Shown: piece after piece, positions 1 through 5,487 of the stretch | How positions within the stretch are numbered: the stretch's first letter is position 1 | Layout of the letters: every line of letters starts with the position of its first letter | Source of the DNA: Flavobacteriales bacterium | GTDB taxonomy: Bacteria; Bacteroidota; Bacteroidia; Flavobacteriales_D; Crocinitomicaceae | Length of the DNA stretch: 5,487 nucleotides | Assembly (NCBI GenBank): GCA_947496835.1 | Contig: CANMFV010000089.1 | Coordinates: forward strand, 1 to 5,487 | Direction: 5' to 3' | Translations under genes and position numbers: made by a program | Notes under the pieces: generated by a model | Database searches by the model: none | The model's input: the letters and a program-made list of their open reading frames with translations, nothing else | Told to the model about the DNA's origin: nothing

Positions 1-273
1 GTTCGGATGAAAGGCTGTTGCCTCTGTTCCTCCAGAGTACGTGTGCACATCCGTAATTTGATAATAATGTGCCGCAACGCTCGCCCAAATTTGTCCAAAA
101 TGACTCCTTCTCGAATTATGTGTGCAAACATACATGAGCTGAATCGATTGTTTGGAGTCCTTTTTTCCTTGAATATACGTTGAGATTTTCTCAAGATAGA
201 TTTTCCGGTCTGCAGAAATTGATTGGAAGTCTTGAGTGAGCTGATCGCAATGGGCTTGAATCTTTGGAAACAT
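1..273 (-). CDS. Low-molecular-weight phosphotyrosine phosphatase / arsenate-reductase-like protein, N-terminal 91 residues (3' end beyond window)
   Basis: The reading frame opens at an ATG (273-271) 17 nt after the DUF6428 stop and runs open to the left edge, so the C-terminal part is missing. Residues 50-57 read CTHNSRRS. This fits the C-x5-R-S phosphate-binding loop of low-molecular-weight protein tyrosine phosphatases and of thioredoxin-coupled ArsC arsenate reductases, with C50 as nucleophile and R56 as oxyanion-binding arginine. SGGTEATAF (80-88) resembles the conserved strand after the first helix. Two things differ from classical ArsC. About 45 residues (rich in K, Q, D) precede the loop strand, whereas the catalytic Cys normally lies near residue 10. 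The second Cys of the plasmid pI258-type CTGNSCRS loop is Arg here. Position behind arsR supports a role in arsenate reduction in the cytoplasm, but a true phosphatase cannot be excluded. The general acid Asp and any resolving cysteines would lie off the window. Confidence 0.85.
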   Translation of the reverse strand, partial: MFPKIQAHCDQLTQDFQSISADRKIYLEKISTYIQGKKDSKQSIQLMYVCTHNSRRSHFGQIWASVAAHYYQITDVHTYSGGTEATAFHPN

Positions 274-290
274 AAGCTAGGAGAAGTGAA

Positions 291-776
291 TTAGCAACAA
301 GATGAACCTGAGGATGGTGAGCAACTAGTAGCTTTATTTTCTTTCACCAATTCAACCAAGGGTAGTGGACGTTTTTCAGCAGGAATCCCGCAAGAGTCTT
401 CTGCTAGGCAGTTTGTTTGAGTGGATGTTAATTGAAAGAAACCTCCATTGAAGTTTAGTCCATATCGGCCAATTGTGTCGCTTTGGTATTCAACTTCAAT
501 TTCGAGTTCCGAATCAATGCCCAATGTTCGTTCTGAAAGCTCAATGATGTCGAGTAGTTTTGATGGTGCCAAACGGTGATCAAAATCACGCGCTTCCCAA
601 AGCTGGAAATTCACCGCTTTACTTTCTCTGACAGTACCTCCACAGTCAATAAACTTTCTTGTCACGATGCCAACTTCGGTTACATGGAAGTGTTCTGGAA
701 CAAATAGTTTGGATGGTAGTTGAAATACGATTGTTTCTAACTCAGTTAATAGGTTTTTGATTTCTGAAAGTTTCAT
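291..776 (-). CDS. DUF6428 family protein, Cys-rich C-terminus, arsenic operon middle gene
   Basis: A 161-residue soluble protein with no signal peptide or membrane segment. The core from PEHFHVTEVG (27-36) through the DCGG stretch (44-47) to APSKLLDIIEL (70-80) is what I recall of the DUF6428 family, which is found mostly in Bacteroidota beside arsR and phosphatase/arsenate reductase genes; its function is unknown. Visible candidate ligands are H29, H31, C45 and H67, then C123 and C129. A Ser/Cys tail follows with C152 and a terminal vicinal pair C160-C161. That tail could bind a soft metal(loid) such as As(III) or pass thiol equivalents to its partner, but this is inference. The gene starts 15 nt after arsR behind an A-rich leader with no clear Shine-Dalgarno site, and ends 17 nt before the phosphatase, so co-transcription with both is likely. 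The family call rests on recalled motifs only. Confidence 0.82.
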   Translation of the reverse strand: MKLSEIKNLLTELETIVFQLPSKLFVPEHFHVTEVGIVTRKFIDCGGTVRESKAVNFQLWEARDFDHRLAPSKLLDIIELSERTLGIDSELEIEVEYQSDTIGRYGLNFNGGFFQLTSTQTNCLAEDSCGIPAEKRPLPLVELVKENKATSCSPSSGSSCC

Positions 777-791
777 TTTTTTGTTTTTAGG

Positions 792-1124
792 TTAACAACA
801 TTTGTTGTTCTTCAAGATTAATGTGTTATTTATATCATTTAGTTTGTGTGTCAGTTCAGTGAAGTTTTCTTGATCAATACAATAACAAATCGACTTCCCT
901 TCGATGCTTCCTTTAATCAACCCAGCTTCTTTTAATTCTCGGAGGTGTTGTGATACAGTAGCTTGAGAAAGTGTGAGTTCATTCACAATGTCTCCGCAAA
1001 TACATCCTTCTGTGTTTAATAAAAATTCAATGATGGCAATTCTCGCGGGATGAGCCAAAGCTTTTAATTGATTTGCTAAGTGATTTTGATTCGTCGAAAA
1101 GATATCAGATTTTGTAATTCCCAT
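792..1124 (-). CDS. arsR: ArsR/SmtB-family metalloid-responsive transcriptional repressor
   Basis: A 110-residue winged-helix protein, a usual length for ArsR. LKALAHPARIAIIEFL (20-35) is the typical family entry helix. C41-I-C43 sits where classical ArsR carries the CxC of its As(III) site in the third helix. LSQATVSQHLRELKEAGLI (52-70) is the DNA-recognition helix-turn-helix, and KGSIEGKSICYCID (71-84) forms the beta-wing with C80 and C82. The protein ends in C109-C110, a pair that could add to or replace metalloid ligands, as C-terminal cysteines do in the Acidithiobacillus ArsR. By family, apo-protein dimers bind an operator and leave it when As(III) or Sb(III) binds. It is the first gene of a leftward operon with the DUF6428 and phosphatase genes, and a palindrome ends 6 nt before its ATG, which implies autoregulation. 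The exact inducer cannot be read from sequence. Confidence 0.93.
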   Translation of the reverse strand: MGITKSDIFSTNQNHLANQLKALAHPARIAIIEFLLNTEGCICGDIVNELTLSQATVSQHLRELKEAGLIKGSIEGKSICYCIDQENFTELTHKLNDINNTLILKNNKCC

Positions 1125-1130
1125 GTTTGA

Positions 1131-1156
1131 TATTAATATATTGCAATATTACGATA
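1131..1156. promoter_or_regulatory. Probable ArsR operator
   Basis: ATATTGCAATAT at 1138-1149 is a perfect 12-nt palindrome. Overlapping it, 1140-1155 (ATTGCAATATTACGAT) is an imperfect 16-nt palindrome centred on AATATT with 12 of 16 symmetric positions. The outer TAT (1131-1133) and ATA (1154-1156) are also symmetric about the first centre. The element ends 6 nt before the arsR ATG. AT-rich dyads of this kind next to an arsR start are the usual autoregulatory sites, so this is the best operator candidate. Which of the two symmetry centres ArsR uses cannot be decided here. Confidence 0.6.
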
Positions 1157-1248
1157 ATAAAATTAAACCATAATAATATACCCCCTCCTTTTTTGCTAAT
1201 TCCCCTAGTGTTTTGGCAAGCTCATTTCTCCAAATATCTAACTCCAAA

Positions 1249-1265
1249 ATGCAATATAATGCAAT
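1249..1265. repeat. Direct repeat ATGCAAT x2, echo of the arsR operator core
   Basis: ATGCAAT occurs at 1249-1255 and again at 1259-1265, exactly 10 nt apart, which is about one helical turn. The first copy extends to TGCAATAT (1250-1257), identical to 1142-1149 inside the arsR-proximal palindrome. It could be a second ArsR contact site or the site of another regulator of pntA. In DNA this AT-rich an 8-nt match may also arise by chance. Confidence 0.35.
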
Positions 1266-1296
1266 TTTCGGTAGGCTATTCTAAGCCCTATTTTTG
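1265..1296 (+). promoter_or_regulatory. Candidate Bacteroidota-type promoter for pntA
   Basis: TATTTTTG at 1289-1296 matches the Bacteroidota -7 consensus TAnnTTTG. The TTTTCG at 1265-1270, 18 nt upstream of it, is an imperfect partner for the -33 TTTG element. Transcription would begin near 1300 and leave a leader of about 200 nt before pntA. The ATGCAAT repeat overlaps the -33 part. The -7 match is good but the -33 match is poor, so this remains tentative. Confidence 0.3.
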
Positions 1297-1505
1297 AAAA
1301 TCAACGAACAATAATTTGTTTGGAACGTGCAACAATCTACTACTTAACGTAAAGTCCAATTTAATTTAACGATGCACATGTTATTTTTTGTTTATTTTAT
1401 TTACTGTTTTGTCGTTTGTGTTAAATCGTTTCCGTTGCCGCCAAACATTTCTTCTTTTTAATTGTTTATCAGTAACTTATAATTCTTCAAAAACCCAAAA
1501 AAAGA

Positions 1506-3053
1506 ATGAGAATTGGAATACCAGCGGAAATTTTTCAGGAAGAAAAACGTGTTGCGGCAACCCCGAAAACAGTTGAGAGATTAATTAAACAAGGTTTTGA
1601 GGTTTTCATTGAGAAGAGTGCAGGCACAAAGTCTGGTTTTCGTGATGAAGAATATATTGATTCGGGTGCTCACATTGTAGAATCTTCCCACGAGATTTTT
1701 AATCAGTCAGATATAATATTAAAGGTAAAAGAACCTACACTGGAGGAAGTCGCCTCTATCCAACCAGGCACTGTACTTATTTGTTACTTGCGTCCTGCGC
1801 AAAATAGTGAATTATTAGAACGTTTGAAAAACCAAAACATCAGCGCTTTTGCAGTTGATATTATACCGCGAATTACACGAGCTCAAAAAATGGACGTTCT
1901 ATCCTCCATGGCGAATATTTCAGGTTACCGCGCGGTAATTGAGTCTGCATTTCATTTTGGTCGATTTCTGAACGGACAAATTACTGCGGCAGGGAAAGTA
2001 GAGCCTGCTAAGGTTTTAGTCATTGGTGCAGGTGTAGCTGGATTAGCAGCAATAGGTGCAGCCAATTCTTTGGGTGCCGTTGTAAGAGCTTTTGATACAA
2101 GGAAAGAAGTTGCTGAGCAAATTAACTCGATGGGCGCTCAATTTCTAACCATTGATTTGAATGAAGACGGAGCAACGGCAACAGGATACTCCAAAGAAAT
2201 GAGTGAAGATTTTATCAAGGCAGAGATGCAACTTTTTTTGGATCAAGCCAAGGAAGTCGACATTGTTATTACGACAGCCCAGATCCCAGGGAAAACTGCT
2301 CCTTTACTTTGGATGGATTACCACGTTGCTGCCATGAAACCGGGATCGGTCATTGTTGATTTGGCAGCAGAAACTGGAGGAAATTGTCAGCTTACCCGCA
2401 ATAGAGAGGTTTTTACAACTGACAACGGAGTAACGATTCTTGGAAAAATCAATCAACTTCCAAAACAAGCTTCACAACTTTATGGAAATAACTTATGCCA
2501 TTTGTTAGATGATTTGGGGAAAGCTGAGAAGTTTCAGATTGACATGAGTGACCCGATAGTTTCGCAAGCAATGGTGACACATCAAGGGAAGATAAATTAT
2601 CCTCCGATTCCACTTCCAGTAGCTCAAGTTACTGGAAATAAAAATAAGTCTACTGAACAAAGTAAGCAAGAAATTCAAGGAAATAAAGAGGAGCTCAAAG
2701 CGGTTAAAAAATTGAAGTCAACACTTGTTTCTCTCGTCGTAGTTGCTGTTCTTTTAAGCATCATCGGACAAACAGCTCCAAAAGAATTTATTCAACATTT
2801 CACGGTGTTCGTTTTGGCTGTATTTGTGGGATGGCAGGTGATTAATAATGTATCCCATTCTCTTCACACTCCATTGATGGCCGTTACGAATGCGATTAGT
2901 GGAATCATTGTGATTGGGGGATTGCTACAAACAAAAAACGACATAGGTAATTTGTTAACGATTCTTTCTTTTACCGCTGTTCTCGTGGCTACTGTAAATA
3001 TTGTTGGTGGGTTTGTAGTCTCTCATCGAATGTTAAAAATGTTTAAAAAATAA
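1506..3053 (+). CDS. pntA: Proton-translocating NAD(P) transhydrogenase, alpha subunit
   Basis: This 515-residue protein is collinear with E. coli PntA (510). It binds NAD(H) and, with PntB, transfers hydride from NADH to NADP+ driven by inward proton flow across the inner membrane. Domain I fills about 1-375. MRIGIP and KRVAATPKTVERL (1-26) open it. The RQD-loop residues are R122, Q127, D130 and S133. The Rossmann motif GAGVAG is at 174-179, and FDTRKEV (196-202) ends the second strand, where the adenosine ribose binds. A charged Lys/Gln/Glu linker (about 377-403) leads to four membrane helices (about 404-421, 427-446, 454-475, 484-506), including NVSHSLHTPLMAVTNAISGI (448-467). The subunit is unsplit, unlike the PntAA/PntAB form of Rhodospirillum and many other bacteria. 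The ATG chosen gives the family N-terminus exactly; the leader is A-rich without a clear Shine-Dalgarno site. pntB follows after one nucleotide. Confidence 0.97.
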   Translation: MRIGIPAEIFQEEKRVAATPKTVERLIKQGFEVFIEKSAGTKSGFRDEEYIDSGAHIVESSHEIFNQSDIILKVKEPTLEEVASIQPGTVLICYLRPAQNSELLERLKNQNISAFAVDIIPRITRAQKMDVLSSMANISGYRAVIESAFHFGRFLNGQITAAGKVEPAKVLVIGAGVAGLAAIGAANSLGAVVRAFDTRKEVAEQINSMGAQFLTIDLNEDGATATGYSKEMSEDFIKAEMQLFLDQAKEVDIVITTAQIPGKTAPLLWMDYHVAAMKPGSVIVDLAAETGGNCQLTRNREVFTTDNGVTILGKINQLPKQASQLYGNNLCHLLDDLGKAEKFQIDMSDPIVSQAMVTHQGKINYPPIPLPVAQVTGNKNKSTEQSKQEIQGNKEELKAVKKLKSTLVSLVVVAVLLSIIGQTAPKEFIQHFTVFVLAVFVGWQVINNVSHSLHTPLMAVTNAISGIIVIGGLLQTKNDIGNLLTILSFTAVLVATVNIVGGFVVSHRMLKMFKK

Positions 3054-3054
3054 T

Positions 3055-4461
3055 ATGAACATAGCCAAAGAATTACAAACAGTCGCTTACTTGTTCGCAA
3101 GTATTCTTTTTATTCTCAGTTTAAGTGGACTTTCCTCGCAATCTACAGCAAAAAGAGGTGTTCTTTATGGTATAGCCGGTATGGTCATAGCTATTTTAGC
3201 CACGATTTTTGGTGAAGGCGTCGAAGGACATATGTATATTTTTGTTGCTATTTCAATTGCATCGGTCATAGGTTACATTGCTGCACGAAAGGTTGAAATG
3301 ACTTCCATGCCACAATTAGTGGCAATACTCCATAGTTTTGTAGGATTAGCAGCAGTTCTTGTTGGTGTAGGTTCCTTTTTAGATACCACCGAATTCACCT
3401 CTAATGCTGCTCACGTCATTCACTTGGTTGAAGTCTATGTTGGGGTATTTATTGGTGCAGTTACGTTCACTGGCTCCATCATTGCATGGGGAAAATTAGA
3501 GGGTAGAATTTCTTCCAAACCTTGGAGTTTTAAAGGTCTTCAATACCTTAATCTCGCTGTGTTTTTGTTGATTGCATTGATTGGAATTTTCTTTTGTTCA
3601 CCGCTTGCTTCGAATGGAGTTCTTTTATTAGGAATCATGTTTGCCTTATCTTGTTTTCTTGGGATATCCTTGGTCATGGCAATTGGTGGTGGAGATATGC
3701 CTGTGGTTGTCTCCATGTTAAATTCCTATTCGGGATGGGCAGCTTCTGCAGCAGGGTTTATGTTAGGCAACGATTTGTTAATAGTAACGGGTGCTCTCGT
3801 AGGAAGTTCCGGTGCGATACTTTCCATCCATATGTGTGAAGCGATGAATCGCTCTTTTTTCTCTGTTATTTTCGCGAGTGGTTCAACTAGCCAAAAATCG
3901 GGAGTTAGAACAGCAATTGAAGGTGAAGTTACTTCCATCGGACATGAAAATGTTGCGTCCAACCTAATGGAATCAAACTCAATAGTCATTGTGCCAGGAT
4001 ATGGTATGGCAGTGGCAAAAGCACAGTATCCAATTTACGAGTTAGCTCAATTTTTGCGGAGTAAAGGAAAAAAGGTGCGCTTTGCAATTCACCCCGTTGC
4101 CGGACGCTTACCGGGCCACATGAATGTTTTGCTTGCCGAAGCAAATGTGCCTTATGATATTGTCTGCGATATGGAAGAAATAAACCAAGACATAGCAGAA
4201 ACGGATTTAGTACTCGTTGTCGGCGCAAATGATGTCGTGAATCCGAGTGCGCAAGATGATCCAACAAGTTCTATTTACGGTATGCCAGTGATCGAAGCTT
4301 GGCGTGCTCGACAAGTTGTCATTATGAAAAGATCTATGAGTGTTGGATATTCCGGTGAAGACAATCCACTATTCTATAAACCAAACGCCGATATGTTATA
4401 CGGTGATGCGAAAGAAAGTGTGGAGAAATTAAATCATTTCTTGAAGGATAAATTAGTGTAG
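3055..4461 (+). CDS. pntB: Proton-translocating NAD(P) transhydrogenase, beta subunit
   Basis: A 468-residue protein (E. coli PntB has 462) that carries most of the proton channel and the NADP(H)-binding domain III. About nine membrane helices span residues 8-266. The conserved channel histidine is H93 in AILHSFVGLAAVLVG (90-104), equivalent to E. coli beta-His91. GGGDMPVVVSMLNSYSGW (211-228) holds D214 and N223, which match the E. coli beta-Asp213 and beta-Asn222 positions. After a variable hinge (about 270-305) domain III shows PGYGMAVA (314-321), RFAIHPVAGRLPGHMN (342-357), GANDVVNPSAQDDP (390-403), KRSMSVGYSG (425-434) and NPLFY (437-441), all NADP-site motifs. The single-nucleotide gap after pntA suggests translational coupling, and both subunits are needed for the enzyme. 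Every key residue I could check is present, so I expect it to be active. Confidence 0.97.
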   Translation: MNIAKELQTVAYLFASILFILSLSGLSSQSTAKRGVLYGIAGMVIAILATIFGEGVEGHMYIFVAISIASVIGYIAARKVEMTSMPQLVAILHSFVGLAAVLVGVGSFLDTTEFTSNAAHVIHLVEVYVGVFIGAVTFTGSIIAWGKLEGRISSKPWSFKGLQYLNLAVFLLIALIGIFFCSPLASNGVLLLGIMFALSCFLGISLVMAIGGGDMPVVVSMLNSYSGWAASAAGFMLGNDLLIVTGALVGSSGAILSIHMCEAMNRSFFSVIFASGSTSQKSGVRTAIEGEVTSIGHENVASNLMESNSIVIVPGYGMAVAKAQYPIYELAQFLRSKGKKVRFAIHPVAGRLPGHMNVLLAEANVPYDIVCDMEEINQDIAETDLVLVVGANDVVNPSAQDDPTSSIYGMPVIEAWRARQVVIMKRSMSVGYSGEDNPLFYKPNADMLYGDAKESVEKLNHFLKDKLV

Positions 4462-4504
4462 TTTAGGAGCACTTAAAAGCCGAACATATTCCAGTCTTCA
4501 TAAC

Positions 4505-5137
4505 ATGAAAAAAATCATCCTCAGTCTTATTTTCGGTGTAATCCTGTCAAATCAAATGGTTGGTCAATCAAACAGTTTACGGCATTACAATCAAAACCGC
4601 TGTAGCATAGATAAAAAACTAATGCTCGGACTCGGGTCATGGGCTACTACTAATTTGGTTGTAAGTGGTATCGGTTGGAATCAGGCTAAATCGACGGAGT
4701 CCACGTATTTTCATCAAATGAATGTGATGTGGAACCTGGTAAATATCGGTCTTGCTATACCTGGATATGTCAAAGCCAATAAAGCAAGTTCGGATTTATC
4801 GTTTGATGAATCCCGTCATGAACAGAAAAAGACAGAAAAGATCTTCTTTATCAACACGTGCCTGGATGTTGCCTATATTTCGAGTGGATGGCTATTGCTA
4901 AATAGATCGAAAGAGATGGAGCCGGTACAAGAGAGATTCAGCGGTTACGGAAAAAGCCTTTTGCTTCAGGGTGGATTTTTATTTCTGTTTGATTTGACCG
5001 CTTATTTCACGCATAAGTCACATGGAAAACAACTCGTAAATTCCTCCTTGGGTTCAATTGGAATGAGTCCAACAGGAATAGGCCTAAGTTGGAATGTTCC
5101 ACCTGTGACGATGAACAAGCATCTTCGTTTTTTGTAG
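4505..5137 (+). CDS. Uncharacterised exported/membrane protein, Bacteroidota type
   Basis: A 210-residue protein whose function I do not recognise. It begins with a good Sec signal (MKK, then hydrophobic 4-15) and a probable cleavage site after G20, before Gln, as is common in Bacteroidota. Four hydrophobic stretches follow: 39-59 (LMLGLGSWATTNLVVSGIGW), 69-88 (with FHQMNVMWNLVNIGLA), 113-133 and 151-169, separated by charged loops such as DESRHEQKKTEK (101-112). The pattern of a W/N/G-rich helix pair followed by two more helices recalls a small Bacteroidota family of unknown function, perhaps DUF6992, but I cannot confirm this. The C-terminus (about 183-198, GSIGMSPTGIGLSWNV) has alternating Gly and hydrophobic residues, like a beta-strand. 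The gene starts 43 nt after pntB with no terminator visible between, so it may be co-transcribed; nothing in it suggests a role in transhydrogenation. Confidence 0.75.
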   Translation: MKKIILSLIFGVILSNQMVGQSNSLRHYNQNRCSIDKKLMLGLGSWATTNLVVSGIGWNQAKSTESTYFHQMNVMWNLVNIGLAIPGYVKANKASSDLSFDESRHEQKKTEKIFFINTCLDVAYISSGWLLLNRSKEMEPVQERFSGYGKSLLLQGGFLFLFDLTAYFTHKSHGKQLVNSSLGSIGMSPTGIGLSWNVPPVTMNKHLRFL

Positions 5138-5149
5138 TTTGAAGAAAAA

Positions 5150-5179
5150 GAAGAGGTTTGACTTTCATCGAACCCCTTC
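5150..5179 (-). terminator. Hairpin terminator between convergent genes
   Basis: Positions 5150-5161 pair with 5168-5179 as a 12-position stem around a 6-nt loop. On the plus strand it has one A.C mismatch (5154/5175) and one T.G wobble (5159/5170). Read on the minus strand the stem is followed by TTTTTCTTC (5149-5141), the tail of an intrinsic terminator for the leftward gene ending at 5189. On the plus strand the bases after it are not a T-run, so it would be weaker for the pnt-side transcript. Confidence 0.6.
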
Positions 5180-5188
5180 GATTAAGAA

Positions 5189-5487
5189 CTAAAATCCACT
5201 CAACAAACTATCGTACGCATCATTGAAGGAAAGTCCATCGGTTGTTCGTTTCTTGGAAAGTTGTTTGAATTCAACCAAGGCCCATAATATGAATTCCATT
5301 AAAAAAGGAGCGTCAATTGAAGCGACTTTCGGTTGGTATTTGTGTAAGAGAATATCTAATGGTTTAATGGACAAAAGCGCTGTTTCATACGTTTCTTCAT
5401 TTGCATCGTCGGATAATTCAAAGGCATCCGCTTCAAAGAACCATTTCAGCACTTCGTCGTATGGTGTTTCTTGGTCTTGTTTTTTAA
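5189..5487 (-). CDS. Probable MoxR / magnesium-chelatase-I-like AAA+ ATPase, C-terminal fragment (5' end beyond window)
   Basis: The frame is open from the TAG at 5189-5191 to the right edge. It gives 98 residues that begin KKQDQETPYDE, so the in-frame GTG at 5452 is internal and not the start. The fragment is acidic and helical. EVLKWFFEADAFELSDD, then a TYETALLSI segment, KYQPK, FLMEFILWALVEFKQLSKKR and LSFNDAYDSLL near the end resemble, from memory, the C-terminal helical domain of Bacteroidota AAA+ ATPases annotated as magnesium chelatase / sigma-54-interacting proteins. Those pair with VWA-domain partners. The Walker A and B motifs would lie outside the window, so the assignment rests only on tail similarity. 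The gene converges on the pnt-side transcript and ends at the hairpin 5150-5179. It is probably unrelated in function to the transhydrogenase. Confidence 0.55.
   Translation of the reverse strand, partial: KKQDQETPYDEVLKWFFEADAFELSDDANEETYETALLSIKPLDILLHKYQPKVASIDAPFLMEFILWALVEFKQLSKKRTTDGLSFNDAYDSLLSGF

Larger units (their letters stand above)
1125..1505. other. Divergent intergenic region between arsR and pntA (no gene seen)
   Basis: These 381 nt are strongly AT-rich and hold no convincing reading frame on either strand. The arsR-proximal end carries the probable operator (1131-1156). The middle has a C-run (1181-1188), the repeated TGCAATAT core (1250-1257) and a weak rightward promoter (1265-1296). 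An imperfect 14-nt palindrome, ACTTAACGTAAAGT, lies at 1342-1355. The last 120 nt before pntA are T-rich with no clear hairpin. A rightward frame starting at 1388 runs out of frame into pntA and is not treated as a gene. Confidence 0.75.

Noticed and set aside
1163..1190. GGAGG-like sequence on the minus strand (from 1181-1190) followed by an ATG (1171-1169)
   Set aside because: The ATG is followed by one codon and a TAA, so nothing is encoded. Shine-Dalgarno sites are not a feature of the other genes here. The C-run is probably incidental.
1212..1234. TTTGG / CCAAA inverted repeat as a terminator or operator
   Set aside because: Only five pairs around a 13-nt loop with no T-tail; expected by chance in this composition.
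1388..1576. Rightward open frame of 62 codons before and into pntA
   Set aside because: Its last 71 nt overlap the start of pntA in another frame. The first part is just translated T-rich leader, with no recognisable domain and no supporting start signal.
3594..4267. Three open frames (plus 3594-3839, minus 3726-3989, minus 3986-4267) inside pntB
   Set aside because: They lie wholly within a well-conserved pntB, lack recognisable domains and read as low-quality protein, so they are shadows of the real frame.
5450..5452. GTG as the start of the right-edge minus-strand gene
   Set aside because: The same frame stays open upstream to the window edge (KKQDQETPYDE...) and the resemblance is to a C-terminal domain, so the real start lies outside.

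Overview
This window looks like chromosomal DNA from a member of the Bacteroidota, probably a Flavobacteriales relative of the Fluviicola/Crocinitomicaceae type. The evidence is indirect: AT-rich DNA, A-rich gene leaders without clear Shine-Dalgarno sites, an arsR / DUF6428 / phosphatase cluster of the kind seen in that phylum, and a MoxR/magnesium-chelatase-like gene at the right edge whose C-terminus matches Bacteroidota proteins as I remember them. No database search was possible, so the taxonomy is inference.

Left third (1-1124, minus strand): a compact arsenic-type operon read leftwards. It holds an ArsR-family metalloid-sensing repressor (792-1124), a DUF6428 protein (291-776) and the first 91 codons of a low-molecular-weight phosphatase / arsenate-reductase-like protein (1-273, cut by the window edge). 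The genes lie 15 and 17 nt apart. ArsR and the DUF6428 protein both end in a Cys-Cys pair, which suggests thiol chemistry shared across the cassette.

Divergent intergenic region (1125-1505, 381 nt): it holds a palindromic probable ArsR operator directly before arsR, a second copy of its TGCAATAT core about 110 nt away, and a weak Bacteroidota-type promoter facing right. No gene is visible in it.

Middle and right (1506-5137, plus strand): pntA and pntB, one nucleotide apart, encode both subunits of a complete proton-translocating NAD(P) transhydrogenase. The key nucleotide-binding and proton-channel residues are present. A 210-residue exported or membrane protein of unknown function follows 43 nt later and may share the transcript. 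A hairpin at 5150-5179 separates it from the convergent C-terminal part of a probable MoxR/magnesium-chelatase-I-like AAA+ ATPase (5189 to the right edge).

How they may work together: the arsenic operon would reduce arsenate, and probably export arsenite using genes beyond the left edge. PntAB makes NADPH at the cost of the proton gradient, and NADPH feeds the thioredoxin/glutaredoxin systems that arsenate reductases rely on. A functional link between the two divergent units is speculative. I see no mobile element, CRISPR array or RNA gene, and no clearly new system. The least explained items are the DUF6428 protein, the phosphatase's long N-terminal extension and the gene after pntB.
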